Positions 1-8,076 of a stretch of 64,000 nucleotides of DNA are shown here, piece after piece (positions within the stretch are counted from its first letter, which is position 1; every line of letters starts with the position of its first letter). Under the pieces are notes generated by a model that was not told where the DNA came from, did not search any database, and saw only the letters and a list, made by a program, of their open reading frames with translations. Made by a program: the position numbers and the translations under genes. The stretch is taken from assembly GCF_000807855.2 (NCBI RefSeq), contig NZ_JRYR02000001.1, positions 3,533,175 to 3,597,174 on the forward strand, given 5' to 3'. The DNA is from Flammeovirga pacifica (GTDB lineage Bacteria; Bacteroidota; Bacteroidia; Cytophagales; Flammeovirgaceae).

Positions 1-1192
1 TTATACAAAAGCATCGGACATCATTGCTGAAATGGATACGGAATATAGAGAAGATATGTTTATCATTCTAAACCGTATTGCTACAGCACATTCTTCCACT
101 GGTTCGTATAGATTGGCTTTACAAAACTTATCTCGATCTAAAGAAATTGCCAAAAAAGTATTTGGTAAAACTGCATTAGAAATACAAAGAGTAAATGAAC
201 AGATTGCCAATGTTTATTTTAAGAAAGGAGATTATGATTCTGCCAATATCTATGCTTTAGAATCGCTTGATATTCTGAATAGAAATATCGGAACTCAAGA
301 TCAGAGGCAGTCTTATATGAGGCAAAATACAGAGGTATTCTTTAATAAAAGGAAGTACAATTACGCTCATGTTTGGTATCGTAAATTATTCGATGATTTA
401 TTAAATACAAATAAGGAATTGAATGATGTGAACGATATTATTTCCTGGTATACTAGAATTGGGGGGAAATTTGAGAGAGTGTCTCAAGATAGTATCGCTT
501 TATTGATATATAATGAATGCTTAGTGGTTAATCAAAAATCTTTTGGAGAGGATAACCTGAAAGCGGCAGAGTTAATGCATAAAATATCTAGAACCTTAGC
601 GAAGGTGAGAAAATATGAAGAAGCTGAAGCTATGACCAATAATGCTTATGCATTAGAATGGAAAATGGGTGCATCAAAAGACAGTACTCAATTGGTTGTA
701 CAACAAATTGATTTGGCAGGGCTGTTATTACAAAAAGGAGATACCATACAAAGTGTTGAGCTTTATGAAAAGGTAATTGAAACGGAAAAAAATAATGAAA
801 GTCGATGGAAAGCAATGGCTTACAATAACTTATCGATGATTCATTTTTCGAATCAATCCTACGATTCATCTTTTTATTATGCTTCTAGATTGTTGGAGTA
901 TTATAACAAGAATTACGGTCGGGATTATGTAAAGACAATGGGTTGTTATTTGTTACTTGGAAATATAGTTTTTGGAATGGGGAAAGAACATGATGCCGTA
1001 GAAAACTATTACAGTAAACCTATACGGTTATCGCCCAAGCTATTTATTAAACATAATGAGGTAGCATTACAAGCCAATCTTAACCTGTCAAATTACTATC
1101 TCAAAGAAAATAAAGAAGACCTGTCTCACCGCTACGATAATTACGCAAGGGAGATACAGGTCTATATATCTTCAGGTAAACAATACCCTTAA
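1..1192 (+). CDS. TPR-repeat protein, 5' end outside the window
   Basis: The reading frame is open from base 2, upstream of the first ATG at 32, so the gene is cut by the window edge and its true N-terminus is not visible. The visible ~390 residues are a run of helical tetratricopeptide-like repeats, e.g. around residues 55-85 (IANVYFKKGDYDSANIYALE), 175-205, 225-250 and 265-295 (AMAYNNLSMIHFSNQSYDSS). TPR arrays are protein-interaction scaffolds; in Bacteroidota similar arrays often form the sensor part of histidine kinases or regulators, but no catalytic domain is present here and the protein ends with the repeats. No membrane segment is seen in the visible part. Function unknown. Confidence 0.85.
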   Translation, partial: YTKASDIIAEMDTEYREDMFIILNRIATAHSSTGSYRLALQNLSRSKEIAKKVFGKTALEIQRVNEQIANVYFKKGDYDSANIYALESLDILNRNIGTQDQRQSYMRQNTEVFFNKRKYNYAHVWYRKLFDDLLNTNKELNDVNDIISWYTRIGGKFERVSQDSIALLIYNECLVVNQKSFGEDNLKAAELMHKISRTLAKVRKYEEAEAMTNNAYALEWKMGASKDSTQLVVQQIDLAGLLLQKGDTIQSVELYEKVIETEKNNESRWKAMAYNNLSMIHFSNQSYDSSFYYASRLLEYYNKNYGRDYVKTMGCYLLLGNIVFGMGKEHDAVENYYSKPIRLSPKLFIKHNEVALQANLNLSNYYLKENKEDLSHRYDNYAREIQVYISSGKQYP

Positions 1193-1209
1193 AACGAACT
1201 AGTTTTGAA

Positions 1210-1575
1210 TTAGCTGTTTTTAATTTCGCTCAATTTAATATTTAAAGTATCTAAGATACTTTTTAAGTGACGTTCTAATTCTGCCCAAGCCATTACAGGA
1301 TCCACTGAGTTTACGTCTTCTTTGTAGTTTGCTCCTACTTCTGACATGAACTTTTCTAAAGTATCAAGGTTAAACGTATGAAGTCTTGTGCTGAATTTAT
1401 GCTTTACTGCACTGAATAAATCAGAATCCTTATCTTCCAAAGCTAGTTTTAGTTTAGGAAAATCAGTTTCAAATTCATCAATAGAAATACTAAGAAAATC
1501 TATATAACCTTCTTTATCTCCTTCAAAAAGTGTATCTGTGAAACTAAAATCCATAGGATAAGTTGAAATTGCCAT
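1210..1575 (-). CDS. Small HPt-like helical protein
   Basis: A 121-residue all-helical protein convergent with the TPR gene. The central stretch (about residues 50-80, AVKHKFSTRLHTFNLDTLEKF) resembles a histidine phosphotransfer (HPt) domain, in which a conserved His lies in a helix as HxxKG(S/A). Here the H is followed by KFST, so the usual Lys-Gly is not conserved and phosphotransfer is not certain. It has no membrane segment or signal peptide. The resemblance is an inference from the pattern of helices and the HK..(S)..L..L..LE spacing; it could be an unrelated small helical protein. Confidence 0.6.
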   Translation of the reverse strand: MAISTYPMDFSFTDTLFEGDKEGYIDFLSISIDEFETDFPKLKLALEDKDSDLFSAVKHKFSTRLHTFNLDTLEKFMSEVGANYKEDVNSVDPVMAWAELERHLKSILDTLNIKLSEIKNS

Positions 1576-2432
1576 GATTAATTAATCCTTTAAAAGTAAT
1601 AAATTCTTTCTATATATCAGTAAGATCGAGTCTGTTTGTTATTAAAAAGACAGGATATGTAAAAAGAACCCTTATTGTCTACACAAAGATAAATGACTTT
1701 AATACGGTAATTGTCAATAAGTCCTTAATAAAAGTAAATCAATAACGATCATTATAACTTCAACATCAGCTTTCTATCATTTTAATAAAATAATCACGCT
1801 TTTTTTGATAATAAACAGGGTAATCTAAATTAAAACTGATTATCATTTTATCAATTCTTTCTTTTTTATGAAATATTGATAACCTAAGTTCGATGAAAAA
1901 GGCTATTTAGAATTTTGGAAGAATACTTAAGAGTGTAAATTTTTTCCTAAAAGAGCCCTTGACTTTTCATTATTTAAGATCAAAAAATTAATTGTTGGCA
2001 GTTTTATCAAAAAGATTTATTGATGATCTGACCAAAAATATTCTTTTAGAGCAATTTTTTTCTCTTTTTTTTGATGGAAAGTTTAGAGTAAATCTTAAAT
2101 CAAAGAGAATTATTAAAAAAACACAGCATTTTTTTTAATCAATCTCGAGACTTGAATAGATTTTTTTGAAGAAAAATAGAGGAACCGCCAGTAATACCCT
2201 CTTATTTTTTCACCTTGGAATTGTAAATAAATGTCAAAATATAACCAAAAACGTAAATAAAACTTAATAACCACTCTCAAGGTGAAAGTGATTGCAGCAA
2301 AAATCAGAGGAGGCAAGTAGGAAGAAATGAGTGATTTTATAGTGCTCCAAAAAAAACTTCAAAAAAAAATAATAAAATTAATATTGATAATCAGATAGTT
2401 TACATTCGTTTATTACTTTTTTCGAAAAAACT
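1576..2432. other. Long AT-rich intergenic stretch, no supported gene
   Basis: About 850 bases with very high A/T, many poly-A and poly-T runs and no convincing reading frame. The only open frame of note (minus, 2113-2316) has composition typical of chance translation. It separates the HPt-like gene (transcribed leftwards) from the tRNA operon, so it should carry the promoter of the former; no clear TAnnTTTG box was found. Confidence 0.5.
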
Positions 2433-2463
2433 TTTGGAAATATAAAAAGTCGCCTTACCTTTG
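2433..2463 (+). promoter_or_regulatory. Bacteroidota -33/-7 promoter of the tRNA operon
   Basis: TTTG at 2433-2436, exactly 19 bases, then TACCTTTG at 2456-2463. This fits the Bacteroidota primary sigma consensus (TTTG ... TAnnTTTG). The initiation region (GCATCGCTTT) is shared with the tRNA-Arg promoter at 51266-51297. Confidence 0.8.
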
Positions 2464-2506
2464 CATCGCTTTCAACGGAAAGACACACAGATGAAAAGGA
2501 CATCAA

Positions 2507-2579
2507 GCGAAAATAGCTCAGCTGGTAGAGCGCAACCTTGCCAAGGTTGAGGTCGCGGGTTCGAACCCCGTTTTTCGCT
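2507..2579 (+). tRNA. tRNA-Gly (GCC)
   Basis: A 73-base cloverleaf: acceptor GCGAAAA pairs with TTTTCGC, D arm GCTC..GAGC, anticodon stem CAACC/GGTTG around loop TTGCCAA (anticodon GCC), T arm CGGGG-type with TTCGAAC. No encoded CCA. An identical copy is at 2713-2785. Confidence 0.95.
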
Positions 2580-2619
2580 CAAAAATGAAATCCTTTCATC
2601 TCCAATCAGAGATGGTTGG

Positions 2620-2703
2620 GCCGGAATGGCGGAACTGGTAGACGCGCAAGACTTAAAATCTTGTGAGGGCAACCTCGTGTGGGTTCGATTCCCACTTCTG
2701 GTA
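2620..2703 (+). tRNA. tRNA-Leu (TAA)
   Basis: An 84-base class II tRNA. Acceptor GCCGGAA pairs with TTCTGGT (two G-U pairs), anticodon stem CAAGA/TCTTG holds loop CTTAAAA (anticodon TAA), the long variable arm is GAGGGCAACCTC-like and the T arm contains GGTTCGATTCC. It lies between two identical tRNA-Gly copies in one operon. Confidence 0.95.
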
Positions 2704-2712
2704 CTAATAGCA

Positions 2713-2785
2713 GCGAAAATAGCTCAGCTGGTAGAGCGCAACCTTGCCAAGGTTGAGGTCGCGGGTTCGAACCCCGTTTTTCGCT
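2713..2785 (+). tRNA. tRNA-Gly (GCC), second copy
   Basis: Same sequence as the copy at 2507-2579; anticodon GCC. It is the last gene of the three-tRNA operon and is followed by a terminator at 2806. Confidence 0.95.
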
Positions 2786-2805
2786 CTTGGTATGTACCAA
2801 GTGAT

Positions 2806-2843
2806 AAACCTAACAGATTAATTTCTGTTAGGTTTTTTTTTAT
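2806..2843 (+). terminator. Terminator of the tRNA operon
   Basis: An 11-bp perfect stem (AAACCTAACAG / CTGTTAGGTTT) with an 8-base loop, followed by a long T run. Confidence 0.9.
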
Positions 2844-2885
2844 TCTTAATTTTTTGGTGTTATCTGTACATTTTTTTGCATTTAA

Positions 2886-2916
2886 TTGTGTTGCTACTCA
2901 ATACTTGTTACATTTG
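2886..2916 (+). promoter_or_regulatory. Promoter of the PpiD-like gene
   Basis: TTG at 2886-2888, a 20-base spacer and TACATTTG at 2909-2916. Start of transcription would be near 2923, giving a leader of about 125 bases before the ATG at 3048. Confidence 0.6.
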
Positions 2917-3047
2917 CATGTTTTTAATTTTACTTGGAGAGGTTCCCTGTAAAGTTTTTTATATGGTAGTTTTTCATACAGTATGAGTGAAAAAACATCA
3001 ATGATAAATACCAAAAGGATTCATATATAAAGCATTTATAATTAATC

Positions 3048-5144
3048 ATGGCAATCATTACAAGTATCAGGGAGAAGTCTGGCTGGGCAATTGGTGTAAT
3101 TGCAGTAGGTCTGATTCTATTTATGGTCGGAGGTGACCTTTTGTCACCAAACTCTACATTGTTGGGTAACAACAAGCAAATTGTAGGGGAAATCGGAGGG
3201 GATGAAATTGAATTAAGAGAATTCTCTGCGATCGTTGAAAATATCAAAGCGAACTATCCAACACCTCCAAACGAACAACAAATGCAAGGTGTTCGTCAGG
3301 CAGCATGGAATGAAATGATTTACCGTATCGCCTACAAAAATCAAATGGATGATTTGGGTATTACAGTAACTGAAGAAGAAATGTCAGATATTATCTCAGG
3401 AAACAATATTGATCCAGCATTTGGTCAATACTTCAGAGATTCTACTGGACAAGTGAGTAAAGAGAACATCAAACAATATTTAAGCATGTTGAAAACTCAA
3501 GGTGCCAACTCACAACAATACCAACAGTTCGTAAATATCGAGCAACAGTTAAGAACATCTCGTGGACGTATCAAATATGAAAACTTGATTTCTAGAACTT
3601 CTTACGCATCAGACCTTGAGGCTAAGAAGGAATATGAGAAACAAAATGATAAAGTAGAAATTGCTTACTTAAACGTTCCTTTCTATTCTGTAGCAGATTC
3701 TTTAGTTGATGTTTCTGATAGTGATATCAAAGCATATTACAACAACAACCAACACGAGTTTGAGCGTAAAGCCAACAGAGGTATCGAATTTGTTAGTTTC
3801 TCTGTGAAGCCATCGGATTCTGATAAAGAAATGCTTGAAGGTGAATTGAAAGACTTAAGTCGTTCTTTTGCTAAAACATCAAATGATACAGCATTTGTTG
3901 ATTCTCACTCTGAAGGAGCAACAAACTTGATGTCTGTAAACATGACTGGTGTTCCAACTTACATGTTGAACGAAGACATTACAGAAGGTCAAATTTACGG
4001 TCCTTATTTCGCTGCAGGTGCTTACAGAATCTATAAAGTAATAGGTACTTCAGAAGATTCAGTTTACTCTGCACGTGCATCTCATATCTTATTCAAAAAC
4101 GATAAAGACGATGCTGCTGCTAAGAGAGAAGCTTTAGCTACTTTAAGAAAAATCCAAAATGGTGAGAACTTCGAGGATTTGGCTAAGAAAGTAGGTGATG
4201 CTGCTCCAACTACTAAAGCAAATGGTGGTGATTTAAACTGGTTTGCTAAAGGTAGAATGGTAAAAGAATTCGATCAAGTAGTGTTTGGTGCTAGAAGAGC
4301 TGGTCTTGTAAACAAATTAGTGAAAACTCAATTTGGTTACCATATCATCAAAGTAACTGAAACGAAAACAAAGAAAATGTATGATTTAGCTATCGTGGAG
4401 AAAAAATTAACTCCATCTGATGCTACAATCAACGAAGCATATAGAAAAGCTTCTGTTTTTGCTTCTACAGTTAAATCAGGTAGAGATGCTTTTGAAGCGA
4501 AAGCTGAAGAAGAAAAAATCTTTGTTGAGCAAGCATTAAATATTGCTCCTGAAGCAACTTTCATCAATAGCTTAAGAGGTAACTCTGTAAGACAAGTTGT
4601 ACGTTGGGCTTACACAGAAGCTCAAGTGAATGATGTTTCTGAAGTATTTGACTTAGACGATAGATTTGTTGTAGCTACTTTAATGTCTTCTCGTGAAGAA
4701 GGTGTTGCTGACTTTGCTGAAGTGAAAAACGAAGCAAAAGTACAAGCTACTAAAGCTAAGAAAGCGGAGTACATTGTAAACAAATTATCTGGTTTAAGCG
4801 GTGACTTAGCTTCTATTGCTAAAGCTTACGGTAACGGTGCTAAAACAGATATCGTTAACGAATTACAGTTTAGTGACATTTCTATCCAAGGTGTAGGTAT
4901 TGCTCCAAAAGCAATCGGTACTGCATTTGGATTAAAAGAAGGTGCTACTTCAACGCCAATCGTAGACGAGAACAGTGTAGTAATCGTAAAAGTAAGAAGT
5001 GCAGAAAAAGCACTTGAAACTGCTGATTACACAATTTACCAAAACCAAGTAGAGCAAAGATCTCAAAGATATGCGTTCAACAAAATCTTGGATGCAGTAA
5101 CTGAACTTTCAGATGTAAAAGACGAACGTTATAAGTTCTTTTAA
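3048..5144 (+). CDS. PpiD/SurA-like periplasmic peptidyl-prolyl isomerase
   Basis: A 698-residue membrane-anchored foldase. Residues ~12-32 are a single N-terminal TM helix (GWAIGVIAVGLILFMVGGDL), followed by a SurA_N-type helical chaperone region, and a parvulin domain at about 340-445 with the typical ASHILF start, a GGDLNWFAKGRMV core and the FGYHIIKV end. The overall order matches PpiD, which sits in the inner membrane facing the periplasm and assists folding of secreted and outer-membrane proteins. A C-terminal region with a second, degenerate parvulin-like stretch follows. Codons are richer in GCT/GTA than in neighbours, as in highly expressed genes. It stands alone with its own promoter and a terminator at 5175. 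Confidence 0.9.
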   Translation: MAIITSIREKSGWAIGVIAVGLILFMVGGDLLSPNSTLLGNNKQIVGEIGGDEIELREFSAIVENIKANYPTPPNEQQMQGVRQAAWNEMIYRIAYKNQMDDLGITVTEEEMSDIISGNNIDPAFGQYFRDSTGQVSKENIKQYLSMLKTQGANSQQYQQFVNIEQQLRTSRGRIKYENLISRTSYASDLEAKKEYEKQNDKVEIAYLNVPFYSVADSLVDVSDSDIKAYYNNNQHEFERKANRGIEFVSFSVKPSDSDKEMLEGELKDLSRSFAKTSNDTAFVDSHSEGATNLMSVNMTGVPTYMLNEDITEGQIYGPYFAAGAYRIYKVIGTSEDSVYSARASHILFKNDKDDAAAKREALATLRKIQNGENFEDLAKKVGDAAPTTKANGGDLNWFAKGRMVKEFDQVVFGARRAGLVNKLVKTQFGYHIIKVTETKTKKMYDLAIVEKKLTPSDATINEAYRKASVFASTVKSGRDAFEAKAEEEKIFVEQALNIAPEATFINSLRGNSVRQVVRWAYTEAQVNDVSEVFDLDDRFVVATLMSSREEGVADFAEVKNEAKVQATKAKKAEYIVNKLSGLSGDLASIAKAYGNGAKTDIVNELQFSDISIQGVGIAPKAIGTAFGLKEGATSTPIVDENSVVIVKVRSAEKALETADYTIYQNQVEQRSQRYAFNKILDAVTELSDVKDERYKFF

Positions 5145-5174
5145 GATCTACGTTCTGAAAATATAATTTAAAAG

Positions 5175-5212
5175 AAGTCACTTTGAGGTTTATCACTTGA
5201 AGTGACTTTTTA
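5175..5212 (+). terminator. Terminator after the PpiD-like gene
   Basis: AAGTCACTT pairs with AAGTGACTT, followed by a T run. Confidence 0.8.
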
Positions 5213-5238
5213 AGTTCATACTAACTCTTCACTAAACA

Positions 5239-5733
5239 ATGAAAATCTACATCTATTTTGGACTATTGTCATTTCTAGCTCTTTCATGTAATTCAAACGA
5301 CAATAATTACACTGTCGAAAAAGAACCCAATGCTCAATTTCGGTTTTATGAGTTATCCATATCAGAAAATAATGTTTTAACCCATGAGCTAAAGAATTGG
5401 TCTTTTTACCCTGATCAAACATGTGTTGAGAACAGGCACATGGTGGTGGGTAATAACGATATCAATTACTATCATAAAGTAAACTCAATGAGAGGTTCTT
5501 ATGTACAGGAAGATGATGAATATATTATTACATTTGATAAAAGGGTTTATAATCATCAATTGGATTGTGGGGATGAGAATGATTCAGTAGCGGTATTTGA
5601 TGCTGATGAGACGTATACAATCAACTTTACTAGGCTTCAAGAAGAGTCTGATGCTTATCAACCATATTTCACTAACCCGGGTATTATTACATCATTGGTG
5701 AAATGTGGTAATGCAACAATAAAAGAACAGTAA
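5239..5733 (+). CDS. Small putative lipoprotein
   Basis: 164 residues beginning with a short lipoprotein signal peptide: MKIYIYFGLLSFLALSC, with a lipobox LALSC and acceptor Cys at about residue 17. The mature part is acidic, with two further Cys (around residues 59 and 105) that could form a disulfide. No family recognised. A long imperfect hairpin at 5761 closes the transcript. Confidence 0.75.
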   Translation: MKIYIYFGLLSFLALSCNSNDNNYTVEKEPNAQFRFYELSISENNVLTHELKNWSFYPDQTCVENRHMVVGNNDINYYHKVNSMRGSYVQEDDEYIITFDKRVYNHQLDCGDENDSVAVFDADETYTINFTRLQEESDAYQPYFTNPGIITSLVKCGNATIKEQ

Positions 5734-5760
5734 GCAAATAAGATTTAATTTGATAAACAG

Positions 5761-5812
5761 AAAAGGTTTTTAGCCATGGTTTGAGAAATAACATGGGTAA
5801 AAGCCTTTTCTT
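5761..5812 (+). terminator. Terminator between the lipoprotein gene and mnmD
   Basis: An 18-bp stem with two mismatches (AAAAGG..TTTTTAGCCATG against CATGGGTAAAAGCCTTTT), followed by a T-rich tail. Confidence 0.7.
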
Positions 5813-5839
5813 TATTTTATGGATGTGTATTTTTGTCGT

Positions 5840-6511
5840 ATGGGTAACATCAAAATAATAGAAACTGGAGACGGGTCGAGTTCATTGTATAATGAAGCTT
5901 TAAATGAGACGTATCATTCTTCTCATGGCGCTTTAACTGAATCTAGGTATGTTTTTATCAAATCTGGATTTGAAGCGATTAGAGAAGGGAAATTAGAGGT
6001 AAATATTCTAGAAGTAGGTATGGGAACAGGCTTGAATGCTATTTTGATGGTAGAACAAGCGTTAAAATACCCCGAGGTAACCATTAATTACGTCACCTTA
6101 GAGCCTTTTCCTTTGTCTGAAGAGTTAATTGATGGATTAAATTATAATCAATTATTCGAAGAACATCTGACACCATACTTTAAGCAATTGCATAGTGCAG
6201 AATGGGATAAGGTTACTGATATTCTACCTAACTTTAAGTTACATAAGCAAAAGACAACTTTAGAAGATTTTCAATCAGATAAAACTTTTGAAACAATCTT
6301 TTTTGATGCTTTTGCTCCAAATAAACAACCTGAAGTTTGGTTTGTTGAAAACTTAAAGAAAACTTTTGATTATACTTCACAAGATGGAATCTTCGTTACC
6401 TACTGTGCAAAAGGACAGTTAAGACGTGATTTGGTGAGTGTGGGATATGACGTAGAACGTTACCCAGGCCCTCCAGGTAAAAGAGAAATGTTGAGAGGTT
6501 GGAAAAGATAA
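5840..6511 (+). CDS. mnmD: tRNA U34 methyltransferase MnmD (MnmC2-type)
   Basis: A Rossmann-fold SAM-dependent methyltransferase of the MnmC2 type, which methylates 5-aminomethyl-2-thiouridine at the tRNA wobble position. Visible motifs are the N-terminal ETGDGSSSLYNE..ETYHSSHGA stretch, the SAM loop EVGMGTGLNA, the FFDAFAPNKQPEVW active-site motif and the terminal GPPGKREMLRG. The FAD-binding MnmC1 half found in gamma-proteobacteria is absent, as expected for stand-alone MnmD. An in-frame ATG lies upstream at 5819, but a TATTTTTG box at 5828-5835 lies between them and homologues start at this point, so 5840 is chosen. It is 5 bases upstream of nadD and probably co-transcribed. Confidence 0.9.
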   Translation: MGNIKIIETGDGSSSLYNEALNETYHSSHGALTESRYVFIKSGFEAIREGKLEVNILEVGMGTGLNAILMVEQALKYPEVTINYVTLEPFPLSEELIDGLNYNQLFEEHLTPYFKQLHSAEWDKVTDILPNFKLHKQKTTLEDFQSDKTFETIFFDAFAPNKQPEVWFVENLKKTFDYTSQDGIFVTYCAKGQLRRDLVSVGYDVERYPGPPGKREMLRGWKR

Positions 6512-6516
6512 TATAA

Positions 6517-7095
6517 ATGAGAAAAACAGGTTTATTTTTCGGGTCATTTAATCCCATACATATTGGCCATTTAATTTTGGCTAATGCAATGGTACAAAGT
6601 GGTGAAGTAGACGAAGTTTGGTTTGTCGTATCTCCACATAACCCATTTAAAAAGAAAAGTACCCTACTCCACGAATTCGATCGTTTGGATATGGTACATG
6701 CGGCTATAAATAAAAATTACAACTTTAAAGCTACAGATATTGAGTTTAGAATGCCTAAGCCAAGTTATACTGTGGACACATTGGTGTATCTATCAGAGAA
6801 GCATCCTCAACATGAGTTTAAAGTAATTGTAGGGGAAGATAATTTAGCGGGGTTTCATAAATGGAAAAACCACCATATTATTTTAGAAGATTATGGGCTA
6901 CTGGTTTATCCTAGACCTCATGCTAAACCGTCAGATTTGAAAAATCATGAACATGTAAAAATGATTGAAGCTCCTATGGTCGATATTTCAGCCACTTATA
7001 TCAGAAAATCAATTCAAGCAAAAAAAGATATAAGGTATATGGTGCCTGAAGGTGTTAGAGAACTGATACAAAGTAAAGGTTTTTATAAGGATTAA
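6517..7095 (+). CDS. nadD: Nicotinate-nucleotide adenylyltransferase
   Basis: 192 residues, normal length for NadD. It converts nicotinate mononucleotide and ATP to deamido-NAD in cytosolic NAD synthesis. The N-terminal nucleotidyltransferase motif GSFNPIHIGHL is complete, the substrate loop PHNPFKKKSTL is typical, and the C-terminal SATYIRKSI carries the second ATP-binding signature (SxTxxR). It follows mnmD by 5 bases and ends before a strong terminator. Confidence 0.95.
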   Translation: MRKTGLFFGSFNPIHIGHLILANAMVQSGEVDEVWFVVSPHNPFKKKSTLLHEFDRLDMVHAAINKNYNFKATDIEFRMPKPSYTVDTLVYLSEKHPQHEFKVIVGEDNLAGFHKWKNHHIILEDYGLLVYPRPHAKPSDLKNHEHVKMIEAPMVDISATYIRKSIQAKKDIRYMVPEGVRELIQSKGFYKD

Positions 7096-7101
7096 TAGAA
7101 G

Positions 7102-7135
7102 AGCATTTGATGATTAGGTCAAATGCTTTTTTTAT
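7102..7135 (+). terminator. Terminator of mnmD-nadD
   Basis: AGCATTTGA / TCAAATGCT stem, 8-base loop and a T run. Confidence 0.85.
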
Positions 7136-7197
7136 ATCAATCTAGGGATTTTTTCTATTCAATGCCCATATCAGTATGTACGAATACAAATACTGTT

Positions 7198-7935
7198 ATG
7201 AAAAAGAAAATATTAGCACTCCTTACCCTATTAATTTGGGGTAATTATATTTATGCTCAAGAAGAAGAGGTGATTGATGCGTCAAAACCGACCAATTTTT
7301 ATTCACAAATGGATATTCAGTTTGAACATGCTGGTTCGAACGATCAATATGGTTTAAGAAACTCTTTTATTATTGCACCATCTGAAAAACATCTAGTTCT
7401 TGGTGAGTTACCAATACTCCATAATACTAAAACTGGAGCAACAGGAATTGGTGATGTCCGTTTAAGATACTTTTATTTACCCTATAAGAACTATGATAAG
7501 CTTATCGGAGCTTTTGGTCCTTCCATAGATGTGTATGCACCTACCGGTAATGTTGATAAAGGTCTTGGTAATGGTCGATGGGTAGTAGCACCAGGTTTAA
7601 CGTTAGGTGTTATGGCTTTTGAAAAGGTACAGTTCTTCCCCATTATTTCTTATCAATACATGTCTGAAGTAGCAGGACAAGTAGATATGGCTGGAAATAC
7701 AGCAATGCATGGTATGACTTTTCAGGTAGTTACACCTATTGTGTTTAATCCTAAAATGTACATGCAGGTCACTCCAATTGTGCAACTTCCTGATTTTAGA
7801 CATGCACATACCAACCTAGCGTGTGAGATATTATTGGCTTATTCCATCAGAGAAAAAATGCAATTATCTGGTTTTTATAAGGCGGATCAAACCTATGGAC
7901 AAACATTTAGATTGGGAACAACGATATTTTTCTAA
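7198..7935 (+). CDS. Outer-membrane beta-barrel-like protein (MetA-pathway type)
   Basis: About 245 residues with a clear signal peptide (MKKKILALLTLLIWGNYIYAQ) and then alternating hydrophobic strands ending in Phe (TTIFF), as in outer-membrane barrels. The patterns GIGDVRLRYFYLPYK and GLGNGRWVVAPGLTLG recall the putative MetA-pathway phenol-degradation/transporter-like family, but substrate is unknown. The frame is open to 7123, yet the signal peptide places the start at 7198. A diverged paralogue lies at 12704-13435 on the other strand, on the far side of the amylase locus. Confidence 0.75.
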   Translation: MKKKILALLTLLIWGNYIYAQEEEVIDASKPTNFYSQMDIQFEHAGSNDQYGLRNSFIIAPSEKHLVLGELPILHNTKTGATGIGDVRLRYFYLPYKNYDKLIGAFGPSIDVYAPTGNVDKGLGNGRWVVAPGLTLGVMAFEKVQFFPIISYQYMSEVAGQVDMAGNTAMHGMTFQVVTPIVFNPKMYMQVTPIVQLPDFRHAHTNLACEILLAYSIREKMQLSGFYKADQTYGQTFRLGTTIFF

Positions 7936-7946
7936 TTATTTTTGCG

Positions 7947-7976
7947 GCCCTATTCCAAAAAGAATAGGGCTATTTT
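7947..7976 (+). terminator. Terminator after the outer-membrane protein gene
   Basis: GCCCTATTC / GAATAGGGC stem with a 6-base loop, followed by TATTTTAT. Confidence 0.75.
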
Positions 7977-8076
7977 ATACACTAATATTTTTGCCAAAAT
8001 ATTGAAATCTGTAGTATATTGTCGTTAACCTTTTATATCTGAGTTATTTAAACTTAGGTATTAGTACGACGACGCT

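Noticed and set aside
2113..2316. 67-residue minus-strand frame in the AT-rich gap
   Set aside because: Phe/Tyr/Lys-rich chance composition, no start context, no neighbour.
2472..2952. Open frames on both strands over the Gly/Leu tRNAs
   Set aside because: They are translations of tRNA genes and their terminator.
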